From assembly GCA_038258425.1 (NCBI GenBank), contig JBBSPV010000010.1, positions 1-64,000 on the forward strand: a stretch of DNA of 64,000 nucleotides, in the 5' to 3' direction. Positions 32,810 to 40,421 of the stretch are shown here, one piece after another (the first letter of the stretch is position 1; each line of letters starts with the position of its first letter). The notes below the pieces were generated by a model that was given only the letters and a program-made list of their open reading frames with translations, did no database searches and was not told the DNA's origin. Origin of the DNA: DATLGB01 sp038258425. Its GTDB lineage: Bacteria > Actinomycetota > Thermoleophilia > Solirubrobacterales > Solirubrobacteraceae. The translations under genes and the position numbers were made by a program.

Positions 32810-33963
32810 CGGCCGCCGGCCGCGCGCCGGATCACCTGATCCTCGGCGCCGGGCTGGCCGGGCTGACGCTCGCGCTCGAGCTCCGCACCGCCGGCGTCGG
32901 CGGTTCGATCGTGCTCGTCGATCGGCGCACGAGCTTCGGGCGCGACCGGACCTGGTGCTGCTGGGACGTCGTCCCGGGCACGTACTCGGGGGTCGCTCGC
33001 CGCTCATGGCCGACCTGGGAGGTCGTCACCGCCGGCGGGGCCGTGCGCCAGCACGACGGCCGGCACGCCTACCGCTGCTTCGACTCGCGCGACGTCTACG
33101 CCCACGCGCTCGCGCGCCTGGAGGCCGACCCGGGCGTCGAGCTGCGGCTGGGGGAGACGGTGCTCGAGGTCGACGCCGCCGCCACGCGCGCCCGCACGGA
33201 CGTCGCCGCCTACGAGCCCGGGCGCCTCTACGACGCCCTCGCCTTCGCCTCGCCGCGGCTGCGCCGCCGGGGGCGGGGTGCGGTCGAGTGGCGGCAGGGG
33301 TTCCTCGGCTGGGACGTCGAGGTGCAGCGGCCGCGCTTCGAGCCCGGCGTCGCGACGCTGATGGACTTCCGGGTGCCGCAGATCGGCTCCCCGCCCGCCC
33401 TGCGCTTCCTCTACGTGCTGCCCGAGAGCCCCACGCGGGCGCTCGTCGAGGACACGACCTTCGCGGCGGCCGGGCCGCCGGCGGCCGACCGTCGCGCCGT
33501 CCTCGAGGCGGCCCTGGACGGCGCCGACTACACCGTCCACTTCGAGGAGCGCGGGCTCGTGCCGATGACGGACGTCGCCCTGGACCTCCAGCCCGGCCCG
33601 CGGACCTACGCCGTGGGCACGGGCGGCGGCGCCGTGCGGCCGTCGAGCGGGTACGCGTTCACGCGCGTGCAGCGTCACTGCCGAGCGCTGGCGCGCGCGG
33701 TCGCCGCGGGCGTGTCGCCGCCCGCGCGTGTCGCCTCCCGCCGCTCCGCGCTGATGGACGCGATCTTCCTCCGGGCACTCTCCGACGACCCCGCGGCGTT
33801 CCCCGAGCGCTTCGGCGAGCTGCTCGCCCGCACGTCGCCCGGGACCTTCGCCCGCTTCATGGACGACGCCGCGACGCCGGCCGACGAGCTCGCGGTGATC
33901 GCCGCGCTGCCCAAGGTCCCCTTCGTCGCCGCCGCCGCGCGGACGGCCGAGGCCCGCCGCTAG
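32806..33963 (+). CDS. crtY: CrtY-type lycopene beta-cyclase
   Basis: FAD/NAD-binding carotenoid cyclase that closes the beta-ionone rings of lycopene. About 385 aa. Motifs: HLILGAGLAGLTLALEL (dinucleotide fold), GRDRTWCCWDV, QGFLGWDVEVQRPRFEP, VATLMDFRVPQ, FLYVLPESPTRALVEDTTF, AVGTGGGAVRPSSGYAFTRV. These match the CrtY family in order. It is translationally coupled to scpB (GTGA), an odd context, and no other carotenoid gene is in the window. The stop codons of crtY and the opposing tetR share one CTAG (33960-33963). Confidence 0.88.
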   Translation: MTAAGRAPDHLILGAGLAGLTLALELRTAGVGGSIVLVDRRTSFGRDRTWCCWDVVPGTYSGVARRSWPTWEVVTAGGAVRQHDGRHAYRCFDSRDVYAHALARLEADPGVELRLGETVLEVDAAATRARTDVAAYEPGRLYDALAFASPRLRRRGRGAVEWRQGFLGWDVEVQRPRFEPGVATLMDFRVPQIGSPPALRFLYVLPESPTRALVEDTTFAAAGPPAADRRAVLEAALDGADYTVHFEERGLVPMTDVALDLQPGPRTYAVGTGGGAVRPSSGYAFTRVQRHCRALARAVAAGVSPPARVASRRSALMDAIFLRALSDDPAAFPERFGELLARTSPGTFARFMDDAATPADELAVIAALPKVPFVAAAARTAEARR

Positions 33964-34691
33964 GGCAGCCCGCGGCGCTCGAGGTCGAGCGCGATGCCAT
34001 CCAGGAGGCGGTCGAGGCCGCGGCGGAAGCGGTCCTCGTCACGATCGAGCGCCTCAAGCCGCTTCCAGGTCTCCATGCGATCGACGCCCTCCGGGAACAG
34101 CCCGTTGATGTGCGGGTAGTCGCCCGTCTCGAGCTGCGCCTCGACGTACTCCTTGATGTCCTCGAGCCACGCCCCGCTCGGGTTGGGCTCGGCGGCCGCG
34201 CGCACGGAGTAGCCGAACACGTACTCGTCCACGAGCGCCACGAGGTCGAGGCGTTCCTCGGCCTCGAGGCCGGTGCCCGCGACCGCGGCGAGGGATTGCT
34301 CGAAGTGGCGCATGCCGTTCGGGCCGATCCGGGTGCCCAGCGCGCCCAGTCCCTCGACGATCCACGGGTGGCGGCACTGGACCTCACGTGAGCGCATCGC
34401 GATGGCCCTGAGCCCGGCGCGCCAATCGTCGGCCGGCAGCTCGGCGTCGTCGAGGACGAGCTCGCCCATCATCGCGTCGTCGACCAGGGCGAAGAGCTCG
34501 TCCTTCGTGCGCACGTAGTGGTAGAGCGTCATCGTCCCAACGCCGAGCTCCTGCGCGATGCGGCGCATGGAGACTGCCTTGACGCCTTCGGCGTCGGCGA
34601 GCGCCATCGCCGTGTGGGCGATCAGCTCACGCGTGAGCGAGGGCCGGCGCGACCCAGGCTCCTGTCGCAGCCAGATCGGCTCGCTTGACAT
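33960..34691 (-). CDS. TetR-family repressor with TetR_C domain, partner of the ABC exporter
   Basis: 243-aa repressor. The HTH is LTRELIAHTAMALADAEGVK, AVSMRRIAQELGVGTMTLY, HYVRTKDELF. The C-terminal half (EERLDLVALVDEYVFGYSV, MRHFEQSLAAVAG) is of the tetracycline-repressor type. It is divergent from a drug-exporter-like ABC operon with only 33 nt between starts, and the shared region carries matching GTAC-containing inverted repeats, so it most likely represses that operon and itself. TACGCT ends 7 nt before its ATG, implying a leaderless start. Confidence 0.9.
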   Translation of the reverse strand: MSSEPIWLRQEPGSRRPSLTRELIAHTAMALADAEGVKAVSMRRIAQELGVGTMTLYHYVRTKDELFALVDDAMMGELVLDDAELPADDWRAGLRAIAMRSREVQCRHPWIVEGLGALGTRIGPNGMRHFEQSLAAVAGTGLEAEERLDLVALVDEYVFGYSVRAAAEPNPSGAWLEDIKEYVEAQLETGDYPHINGLFPEGVDRMETWKRLEALDRDEDRFRRGLDRLLDGIALDLERRGLP

Positions 34692-34733
34692 GTCGTACAG
34701 CGTACCGCTAGAGTCGCACGTACGATGTACGAC
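34685..34733. promoter_or_regulatory. divergent promoter with TetR-type operator repeats
   Basis: GTCGTACAGCGTAC (34692-34705) and GTACGATGTACGAC (34720-34733) are inverted repeats matching at 13 of 14 positions, with a 14-nt spacer. Each half contains two GTAC tetramers and is itself palindrome-like. Plus-strand promoter: TTGACA (34685-34690), 18-nt spacer, TAGAGT (34709-34714), 10 nt before the exporter ATG. Minus-strand -10: TACGCT over 34699-34704. The operator covers both promoters and the exporter start codon. Confidence 0.72.
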
Positions 34734-35687
34734 ACACACGTACGCCATACGAGTTCTGGCCTCGAGGCCATCGGCCTCGGCAAGCGCTTCGGCGATCTCT
34801 GGGCCCTGCGCGACGTCGACTTCGCCGTGCGGGCCGGCAGCGTGCTCGGCCTGCTCGGCCACAACGGCGCGGGCAAGACGACCGCCATCCGCATCCTCAC
34901 GACCTTGAGCCTCCCGACCACCGGCCACGCACGCGTCGCCGGCTTCGACGTCACCGCCGACCCCAACGCGGTGCGGGCCCGCATCGGCGTCACGGGCCAG
35001 AGCGCGACGGTCGACGGGCTGCTCACCGCCCAGGCCAACCTCGAGATGGTCGGGCGCCTCTACAAGCTGCCGCCCGCGCAGGCCCGGGCCCGGGCGAGCG
35101 AGCTCCTCGAGCGGCTCGGGCTCGGCGAGGTCGCCGGCAAGCGCGTGGACCAGTTCTCCGGCGGCATGCGTCGCCGCGTCGACCTCGCCGCGAGCCTCGT
35201 GGCCGCCCCGCCCGTGCTCATCCTCGACGAGCCGACGACCGGGCTGGACCCCGCGAGCCGCAGTGACCTGTGGACGATGCTGCGCGAGCTCGTCGCCGAC
35301 GGCATGACGCTGCTGCTGACCACCCAGTACCTCGACGAGGCCGACCAGCTGGCCGACGAGATCGTGGTCCTCGACCACGGGCGCGTCGCCGCCGCCGGCA
35401 CGCCGGCCGACCTCAAGGCGCGCATCGGCGGCGAACGGCTCGAGGTGACCCTGCCGGGACCGGAGGCCGTCGGCGCGGCGCAGGACGCCGTGGCCGCGCA
35501 CGCCGACGGGCCGACGGGCGTCGCCGGCGCCGTCCTCACCGTGCCACTGCGCGCGGGGGCGCGGCTCATCGAGGTCGTGCGCTCGCTCGACGCCGCCGGC
35601 GTCGACGCCGTCGACGTGCACCGGCGCGAGCCGACGCTCGACGACGTCTTCCTCACCCTTACCCGCAAGGAGCCGATCACCGCATGA
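34725..35687 (+). CDS. DrrA-like ABC exporter ATP-binding protein
   Basis: 320-aa ATPase of the antibiotic/daunorubicin-resistance (DrrA) subfamily. Walker A GHNGAGKTTAIRIL, Q-loop TGQSATVDGLLTAQANL, signature FSGGMRRRVDLAASL, Walker B VLILDEPTTGLDP, and the C-terminal regulatory extension ending REPTLDDVFLTLT, typical of DrrA. It pairs with the permease by an ATGA overlap. The first residues (MYDTHVRHTSSG) come from operator sequence. The exported compound is unknown; the TetR partner suggests an inducible efflux pump. Confidence 0.92.
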   Translation: MYDTHVRHTSSGLEAIGLGKRFGDLWALRDVDFAVRAGSVLGLLGHNGAGKTTAIRILTTLSLPTTGHARVAGFDVTADPNAVRARIGVTGQSATVDGLLTAQANLEMVGRLYKLPPAQARARASELLERLGLGEVAGKRVDQFSGGMRRRVDLAASLVAAPPVLILDEPTTGLDPASRSDLWTMLRELVADGMTLLLTTQYLDEADQLADEIVVLDHGRVAAAGTPADLKARIGGERLEVTLPGPEAVGAAQDAVAAHADGPTGVAGAVLTVPLRAGARLIEVVRSLDAAGVDAVDVHRREPTLDDVFLTLTRKEPITA

Positions 35688-36517
35688 GCGCCCGCCCCCA
35701 AGCGAAGCGCGGGCAGGGTATGAGCGCCGCCGCCCTTGCCTCCGACTCCCTCGTCCTGGCCCGCCGCAACCTCGAGCACGTCCGGCAGATTCCGGAGAAG
35801 CTCATCGACGTCACGGTCCAGCCGCTGATGTTCACCCTGCTCTTCGCGTTCGTCTTCGGCGGCGTCATCGACGTGCCCGGCGGCTCCTACCGCGAGTACC
35901 TCGTCGGCGGCATCCTCGTCCAGACCGTCGCCTTCGGGATGATGGGGCCGGGCATGTCGATCGCCACGGACCTCCGCGAGGGCGTGGTGGACCGGCTGCG
36001 GACGCTGCCCGTCGCCCGCTCGGCCTATCTGCTCGGCCACGCCGTCGCCGAGTGGGCCGCGCTGCTCGTGGCCATCACCGTGCTCGCGCTCAGCGGGCTG
36101 CTCGTCGGCTGGCGCATCCACACCGACGTCCTGCATGCCGTCGCCGGCTTCGGGCTCCTCGCGGTCTTCGCCCTCGCGATGCTGTGGCTCGGCACGTTGA
36201 TCGGCCTGAGCGTCCGCTCGCCGGACGCCGTCCAGGGCTTCGCCTTCCTCGTCGTGTTCCCGCTGACCTTCCTCTCCAACGCGTTCGTGCCGGCCGACGG
36301 CCTGCCGGGCGTGCTGCAGACCGTGGCGGAGTACAACCCGGTCTCCGCGCTCGTGGCGGCGACCCGGACGCTGTTCGGCAACCCCGTCGCGCTCCCGGAC
36401 GGCGCGCCATGGCCGCTGCAGCACCCGGTCCTGGCGGGACTCGGGTGGAGCCTGCTGATCCTCGCGATCACCGTGCCGCTGGCGATGAACCGCTACCGCG
36501 CCCGGACGTCGGACTGA
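35684..36517 (+). CDS. DrrB-like ABC exporter permease
   Basis: 277-aa ABC-2-type membrane permease with about six helices. Family motifs: VTVQPLMFTLLFAFVFGGVI, YREYLVGGILVQTVAFG, GMSIATDLREGVVDRLRTLP, VARSAYLLGHAVAE and FLSNAFVPADGLPGVLQ, then NPVSALVAATRTLFGN. These are the DrrB signatures. A second in-frame ATG about 13 codons in (GMSAAALASDS) is possible, but the first overlaps the ATPase stop (ATGA). The operon ends here and a repeat-rich intergenic block follows. Confidence 0.92.
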   Translation: MSARPQAKRGQGMSAAALASDSLVLARRNLEHVRQIPEKLIDVTVQPLMFTLLFAFVFGGVIDVPGGSYREYLVGGILVQTVAFGMMGPGMSIATDLREGVVDRLRTLPVARSAYLLGHAVAEWAALLVAITVLALSGLLVGWRIHTDVLHAVAGFGLLAVFALAMLWLGTLIGLSVRSPDAVQGFAFLVVFPLTFLSNAFVPADGLPGVLQTVAEYNPVSALVAATRTLFGNPVALPDGAPWPLQHPVLAGLGWSLLILAITVPLAMNRYRARTSD

Positions 36518-36527
36518 GGACGGGGCG

Positions 36528-36571
36528 GGCAAGAGGCGGACGTGGAGCGGTTCCGCGACGGTCTCCCGCCT
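36528..36571 (+). repeat. 44-bp dispersed repeat, copy 1
   Basis: Begins GGCAAGAGGCGG and ends CCCGCCT 44 bp later. It shares this fixed length and both end blocks with three other copies in the window (36661, 59196, 59279). The internal part carries a CGGT at positions 21-24 of the element. The ends (AGGCGG and CCGCCT) are inverted, so it can fold as a hairpin. Confidence 0.65.
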
Positions 36572-36660
36572 TCCGCCCGCCGTCCGACCCCCAGGCCGGG
36601 TGAACGACACGGCGGCGGGTGAGGCAACACGGGCTCGGTGGTGCGCGGCGTGTCGGGCGG

Positions 36661-36710
36661 GGCAAGAGGCGGGAGCGAGGCGGTACTTCGGCGTCTGCCC
36701 GCCTCTTGCC
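36661..36710 (+). repeat. 44-bp dispersed repeat, copy 2, with extended palindromic ends
   Basis: GGCAAGAGGCGGG at the left and CCCGCCTCTTGCC at the right form a perfect 13-bp inverted repeat; the 44-bp core ends at 36704. This is the most complete copy and could fold into a long hairpin, possibly serving as a terminator between the convergent exporter and rlmN genes. Confidence 0.7.
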
Positions 36711-36716
36711 GTTTCC

Positions 36717-36768
36717 GAGCGTCAGTCGGCGTGAGGTCGTCCTGGCGACCGGGCGGCGACTGACGCTC
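36717..36768. repeat. 12-bp perfect inverted repeat enclosing an inner hairpin
   Basis: GAGCGTCAGTCG (36717-36728) pairs with CGACTGACGCTC (36757-36768). The 28-nt interior holds a further GGTCG/CGACC stem (36735-36739 with 36746-36750). The layout resembles a structured RNA or cruciform-forming DNA. Confidence 0.55.
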
Positions 36769-36770
36769 CC

Positions 36771-36850
36771 GAGCCGGCGCTCGCGAGCCACGCCCGAGCC
36801 GGCGCTCGCGAGCCACGCCCGAGCCGGCGCTCGCGAGCCACGCCCGAGCC
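36771..36850 (+). repeat. 25-bp tandem repeat, 3.2 copies
   Basis: Three identical 25-bp units starting GAGCCGGCGCTCGCGAGCC at 36771, 36796 and 36821, plus five bases of a fourth. No spacers, so not a CRISPR array. It lies about 20 nt beyond the rlmN stop codon. The unit contains the partial palindrome GGCGCTCGCGAGCC. Confidence 0.85.
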
Positions 36851-36871
36851 GAGCGCCCGCCCGCCCGCGAC

Positions 36872-37855
36872 TCAGGCCTTCGCGGCGAGCTGTCCGCAGG
36901 CGGCGTCGATGTCCTGGCCGCGCGTCAGGCGGACGGAGGCGTCCAGGCCGTGCGCCTCGAGCGTGGCCCGGAACGCCCCGACCGCCTGGCGCGAGGACGC
37001 GGCGTACTGGCCGCCGGCCGGGTTGTACGGGATCAGGTTGACCTTGTAGCGGCGCCGGTCGAGCAGCTCCGCGAGCCGGCGGGCCTGGGCGACGGTGTCG
37101 TTGACGCCGCCGAGCATGAGGTACTCGACGAAGACCTTGCGGCGTCGCTTGGCGTAGAAGGCGTCGCAGGCGTCGAGCACCTCGGCGATCGCGAAGCGCT
37201 CGTTGACCGCCATGATCTGCGAGCGCAGGCCGTCCTCCGGGGCGTGCAGGGACAGCGCGAGGCGCAGCGGCATGTCGTTGACCTCGGTCAGGCGCCGGAT
37301 GCCCGGCACCCAGCCGACGGTCGAGATGCCCGTGTGGCGATGGCTGATGCCGAGGTCGGGCAGGCGCTCGGCGGCGCCGAGAACGGCGTCGAGGTTCATC
37401 AGGGGCTCGCCCATGCCCATGAACACGAGATGGTTGAGCGGCTCGACGCGCCGCAGGTGCAGCACCTGGTCGAGGATCTCCGAGGCGGTGAGGTTGCGCC
37501 CGAAGGCCATCTGGCCCGTCGCGCAGAACGAGCAGGTCAGCGGGCAACCCGACTGGGAGGAGACGCAGACGGAGCGGCGGCCGTCGCGGTAGCGCATGAG
37601 GACCGCCTCGACGGGCCGGGCGTCGGCCGTGTGGAAGAGCGCCTTGACCGTGCCGTCGGTCGCCGTCTGCTCGCGCGCGAGCTCGAGGGTCGAGTACGGC
37701 ACGTGCTCCTCGAGCCGGGCGCGCAAGGCGGCCGGCAGGTCGGTCATGGCCGCGTAGCCGGGGGCCCCGGCCGACGCCCAGCGCCACACCTGGCGCGCCC
37801 GGAAGGCCGGCTGGCCGGCCGCCTGGAGACGGTCGTCGAGCAGGGCGAGGTCCAC
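36872..37855 (-). CDS. rlmN: RlmN, dual-specificity rRNA/tRNA adenine-C2 methyltransferase
   Basis: Radical SAM enzyme that methylates C2 of A2503 in 23S rRNA and A37 in some tRNAs. About 327 aa. The cluster motif is SGCPLTCSFCATG (CxxxCxxC). Other family signatures: PAFRARQVWRW at the N-terminus, LVFMGMGEPLMNLDAVL, ISTVGWVPGIRRL, LALSLHAPEDGLR, and a C-terminal Cys (DIDAACGQL) that acts as the methyl-carrying residue in this family. The GTG start is supported by TATCTT ending 7 nt upstream on the minus strand. Divergent from rluB, 19 nt apart. Confidence 0.94.
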   Translation of the reverse strand: MDLALLDDRLQAAGQPAFRARQVWRWASAGAPGYAAMTDLPAALRARLEEHVPYSTLELAREQTATDGTVKALFHTADARPVEAVLMRYRDGRRSVCVSSQSGCPLTCSFCATGQMAFGRNLTASEILDQVLHLRRVEPLNHLVFMGMGEPLMNLDAVLGAAERLPDLGISHRHTGISTVGWVPGIRRLTEVNDMPLRLALSLHAPEDGLRSQIMAVNERFAIAEVLDACDAFYAKRRRKVFVEYLMLGGVNDTVAQARRLAELLDRRRYKVNLIPYNPAGGQYAASSRQAVGAFRATLEAHGLDASVRLTRGQDIDAACGQLAAKA

Positions 37856-37874
37856 GCAGGGCAAGATAGGGAGC

Positions 37875-38612
37875 GTGCGGCTCGGCAAGTACCTCGCGCA
37901 CGGCGGCGTCGCCTCCCGGCGCGCCGCCGAGCAGCTCGTCTTCGACGGGCACGTCACCGTGGGCGGGCGGATCGTGCGCGACCCGGCGCGTGACGTCGAC
38001 GAGACCTCTGGCGTCGAGGTCGACGGCCGCCCCGTCGCCACCTCGGAGACGCCCCACCTCGTCTACCTGCTGCACAAGCCGGCGGGCGTCGTCTCCACCG
38101 CCCACGATCCGCACGGGCGCCCGACGGTCGTCGATTTCGTCGGTTCGGCCGAGCGCCTCTACCCCGTCGGGCGCCTGGACGCCGACACGACCGGACTGAT
38201 CCTGCTCACCAACGACGGCGAGCTCGCCAACCGGCTCACCCACCCGCGCTACGGCGTGGAGAAGACCTACCGGGTCACCGTGGTCTCACCGCCCGTGCGC
38301 CCGGCCGCGCTCGAGGCGCTGCGCAAGGGCGTCCGGCTCGACGACGGGGTCACCCTGCCCGCGACGGCGCGGCGGATCGCCCCCGACCGCTTCGAGATCG
38401 TGCTGCGCGAGGGCCGCAAGCGCCAGGTGCGGCGGATGACGGAGGCCGTCGGGCACCGGGTCAAGGCGCTCGAGCGCGTCCAGCTCGGGCCGCTGCGCCT
38501 CGGCGGGCTCGCGGAGGGCAGCCACCGCCGGCTCAAGCCGCACGAGGTCGAGGCGCTGCGGACGGCGGCGCCCGCACCCGCCGCCCAGGCCCGCCGCCGG
38601 CGCTCAGCCTGA
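37875..38612 (+). CDS. rluB: RluB-family 23S rRNA pseudouridine synthase
   Basis: RsuA/RluB-type synthase, 245 aa. N-terminal S4 domain (MRLGKYLAHGGVASRRAAEQ, VFDGHVTVGG), then the catalytic domain: LHKPAGVVSTAHDPHGRPTV, YPVGRLDADTTGLILLTNDG (catalytic Asp in GRLDADTTG), EKTYRVTV, and LREGRKRQVRRMTEAVGH. The Arg-rich tail is common in actinobacteria. GTG start at 37875. It leads the usual rluB-aroH-tyrA-cmk-der order, though with hisC, aroF and aroA added. Confidence 0.93.
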   Translation: MRLGKYLAHGGVASRRAAEQLVFDGHVTVGGRIVRDPARDVDETSGVEVDGRPVATSETPHLVYLLHKPAGVVSTAHDPHGRPTVVDFVGSAERLYPVGRLDADTTGLILLTNDGELANRLTHPRYGVEKTYRVTVVSPPVRPAALEALRKGVRLDDGVTLPATARRIAPDRFEIVLREGRKRQVRRMTEAVGHRVKALERVQLGPLRLGGLAEGSHRRLKPHEVEALRTAAPAPAAQARRRRSA

Positions 38613-38780
38613 ATCCACCGATTCCGCCGGCGCGACGACGACGCATGCGGTCCTCACGCGCCGTCGGCCGAGCACCGGAAGGACACGCCCTGCCGAGGCT
38701 CGGCCGCCGACCCTGACCTGGCCCGCGACCCCCTCGCCTCCGAACGGTCATCGGCGGATGCAGGCTAACGTCGCCCGGCG

Positions 38781-39146
38781 ATGCGGCTGCATGCCCTCCG
38801 CGGCGCCACGTCGGTCCGGGCCGACGAGCGGGCGCAGATCCTCGAGGCCACGGACGCGCTCATGCGCGACCTCATGGCCGTCAACGGGCTCACGCCCGCC
38901 GACCTGGTGTCGTGCCTGTTCACGCTCACGCCCGACCTGCACGCCGAGTTCCCGGCCGTCGCGGCCCGGGAGATGGGGCTGAGCGCCGTGCCGCTCATGT
39001 GCGCCCAGGAGCTCGCCGTGCCGGGCGCGATGCCCCGGGTCATCCGCGTGCTCGTGCACTGCTACCTGCCCGCGGGCGGCGAGCCGCAGCACTGCTACCA
39101 CGGCGAGGCGCGCCGGCTGCGGCTGGACCTCACGGGCGCGCAATAG
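38781..39146 (+). CDS. aroH: AroH-class chorismate mutase
   Basis: Monofunctional trimeric chorismate mutase, 121 aa, typical of the Bacillus AroH fold. Motifs: LRGATSVRADERAQILEATDAL, LVSCLFTLTPDLHAEFPAVAA, VPLMCAQELAVPGAMPRVIRVL. The conserved active-site Arg (near 7), Glu (near 78, AQELAV) and Arg (PRVIRV) are present. It converts chorismate to prephenate, feeding TyrA in the same run. TAACGT ends 9 nt before the ATG. The TAG stop is part of the hexamer upstream of hisC. Confidence 0.92.
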   Translation: MRLHALRGATSVRADERAQILEATDALMRDLMAVNGLTPADLVSCLFTLTPDLHAEFPAVAAREMGLSAVPLMCAQELAVPGAMPRVIRVLVHCYLPAGGEPQHCYHGEARRLRLDLTGAQ

Positions 39147-39158
39147 CCTTCCGGGCCC

Positions 39159-40232
39159 ATGGAGTTCGCCGAGAAGCTGCGCCGCCTCGACGCCTATCCG
39201 GCCGCCGACGGCTACGCGCTCGGTCCGGAGGTCGCGCTCATGGCCTCCAACGAGACGCCGTACCCGCCGCTGCCCGCCGTCGAGCGTGCCGTCGCCGAGG
39301 CCATGGGGGGCGTCAACCGCTACCCCGATCCGACCAACCGGCGGTTGCGCGACGCGCTCTCGCGCCGCTACGACGTGCCCGTCAACCGGATCGCGATCGG
39401 CAATGGATCCTGCGACGTCCTGCTCGCGGCCGGCGACGCCCTGCTCGAGCCGGGTGCCGAGCTCGTCTACGCCTGGCCGTCCTTCTCCGTCTATCCGCAC
39501 CTCGCCAAGGCCTCGGGTGCTCGCGCCATCGAGGTCCCGGTCACCGCCAGCCACCACCACGACCTCGAGGCGATGCTGCGCGAGGTGACCGTGGCCACCC
39601 GGCTCGTCATCGTGTGCAACCCGAACAACCCGACGTCAACGGCGCTCGGGCTCGACGAGATCGCGGCCTTCGTCGCCGACGTGCCGCGCCACGCCGCGGT
39701 GATCCTCGACGAGGCCTACATCGAGTTCAACCTCCTCGACGACCCCGACGCGTCCGTCGAGTTGCTCGACCGCCACCCGAACCTCGTGCTCCTGCGGACC
39801 TTCTCCAAGGCCTACGGGCTCTGCGGCCTGCGCGTCGGCTACGGGTTGTGCGGCTCCGAGCCCTTCCGCACCGCGGTCGACGCCGTGCGCCAGCCCTTCT
39901 TCTGCAACGTCGCCGCCCAGGCGGCGGCGATCGCGGCGCTCGACTCCCAGGACGAGATCGCCTCGCGCGTGGAGCGCAACCTCGCCGAGCGCCTCGGCCT
40001 GCAGGACGGCCTGCGCCGCCTCGGGCTCGAGCCGGCCGACTCGCAGGCGAACTTCGTCTGGTTCGACCTTCCGGAGGAGGAGGCGGAGCCGACCGTCGTG
40101 CGCGGCCTCGCCGACGCGGACGTCCTCGTCCGGGCCGGCAGCCCGCTGGGACGCGCCGGGGCCCTGCGCGTCACCGTCGGCGCGCCGGAGGAGAACGAGC
40201 GCTTCCTGGCGGCGCTGGGCGAACTGCTGTAG
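39159..40232 (+). CDS. hisC: HisC-family PLP aminotransferase (histidinol-phosphate or aromatic)
   Basis: Fold type I class II aminotransferase, 357 aa. Motifs: LMASNETPYPPLPAVERAV, NRYPDPTNRRLRDAL, VCNPNNPTSTALG, ILDEAYIEFN, and the PLP-lysine loop LRTFSKAYGLCGLRVGYG. The family contains both histidinol-phosphate and aromatic-acid aminotransferases. Its position between chorismate mutase and DAHP synthase/prephenate dehydrogenase, with no his genes nearby, suggests it works on phenylpyruvate or hydroxyphenylpyruvate; this is inference. Only 12 nt separate it from aroH. Confidence 0.9.
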   Translation: MEFAEKLRRLDAYPAADGYALGPEVALMASNETPYPPLPAVERAVAEAMGGVNRYPDPTNRRLRDALSRRYDVPVNRIAIGNGSCDVLLAAGDALLEPGAELVYAWPSFSVYPHLAKASGARAIEVPVTASHHHDLEAMLREVTVATRLVIVCNPNNPTSTALGLDEIAAFVADVPRHAAVILDEAYIEFNLLDDPDASVELLDRHPNLVLLRTFSKAYGLCGLRVGYGLCGSEPFRTAVDAVRQPFFCNVAAQAAAIAALDSQDEIASRVERNLAERLGLQDGLRRLGLEPADSQANFVWFDLPEEEAEPTVVRGLADADVLVRAGSPLGRAGALRVTVGAPEENERFLAALGELL

Positions 40233-40245
40233 GCTGCCCGGCTCC

Positions 40246-40344
40246 ATGGCCGGCCCGCTGACCCACCGCAGCACCTCCTCCTGGGCCACCTATGGGTATC
40301 GCGCCTGGCGATTTACGCAGGCGCTCGGCCGGCTGTCCGCGTAG
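40246..40344 (+). CDS. putative aromatic-rich leader peptide upstream of DAHP synthase
   Basis: 32-codon ORF. Residues 13-23 read WATYGYRAWRF: two Trp, two Tyr and one Phe in eleven positions. Both Tyr codons are TAT and the Phe codon is TTT, AT-ending choices that are uncommon in the neighbouring genes. TAGGCT ends 10 nt before the ATG, matching the leaderless-start pattern of this window. It ends 132 nt before aroF, and the gap holds several possible stems. The arrangement is that of an attenuation leader sensing charged aromatic tRNAs. No such leader is known to me for this gene in actinobacteria. Confidence 0.55.
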   Translation: MAGPLTHRSTSSWATYGYRAWRFTQALGRLSA

Positions 40345-40401
40345 CTCCAGCGGAGAACCGCCACTCCTGGGCCCTCCGGGCCGAGCGCCGCTCCCGCTCC
40401 A

Positions 40402-40421
40402 GACGTGCCTGATCGCACGTC
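40402..40421 (+). promoter_or_regulatory. stem-loop between leader peptide and aroF
   Basis: GACGTGC (40402-40408) and GCACGTC (40415-40421) form a perfect 7-bp stem with a 6-nt loop. It lies 57 nt after the leader stop codon and about 55 nt before the aroF start. A further weak stem GCGG/CCGC lies at 40350-40361. No U-tract follows. It is the best candidate terminator or sequestering hairpin of the proposed attenuator. Confidence 0.4.

Noticed and set aside
36771..36850. CRISPR array
   Set aside because: Repeats are directly abutting with no spacers and no cas genes are present.
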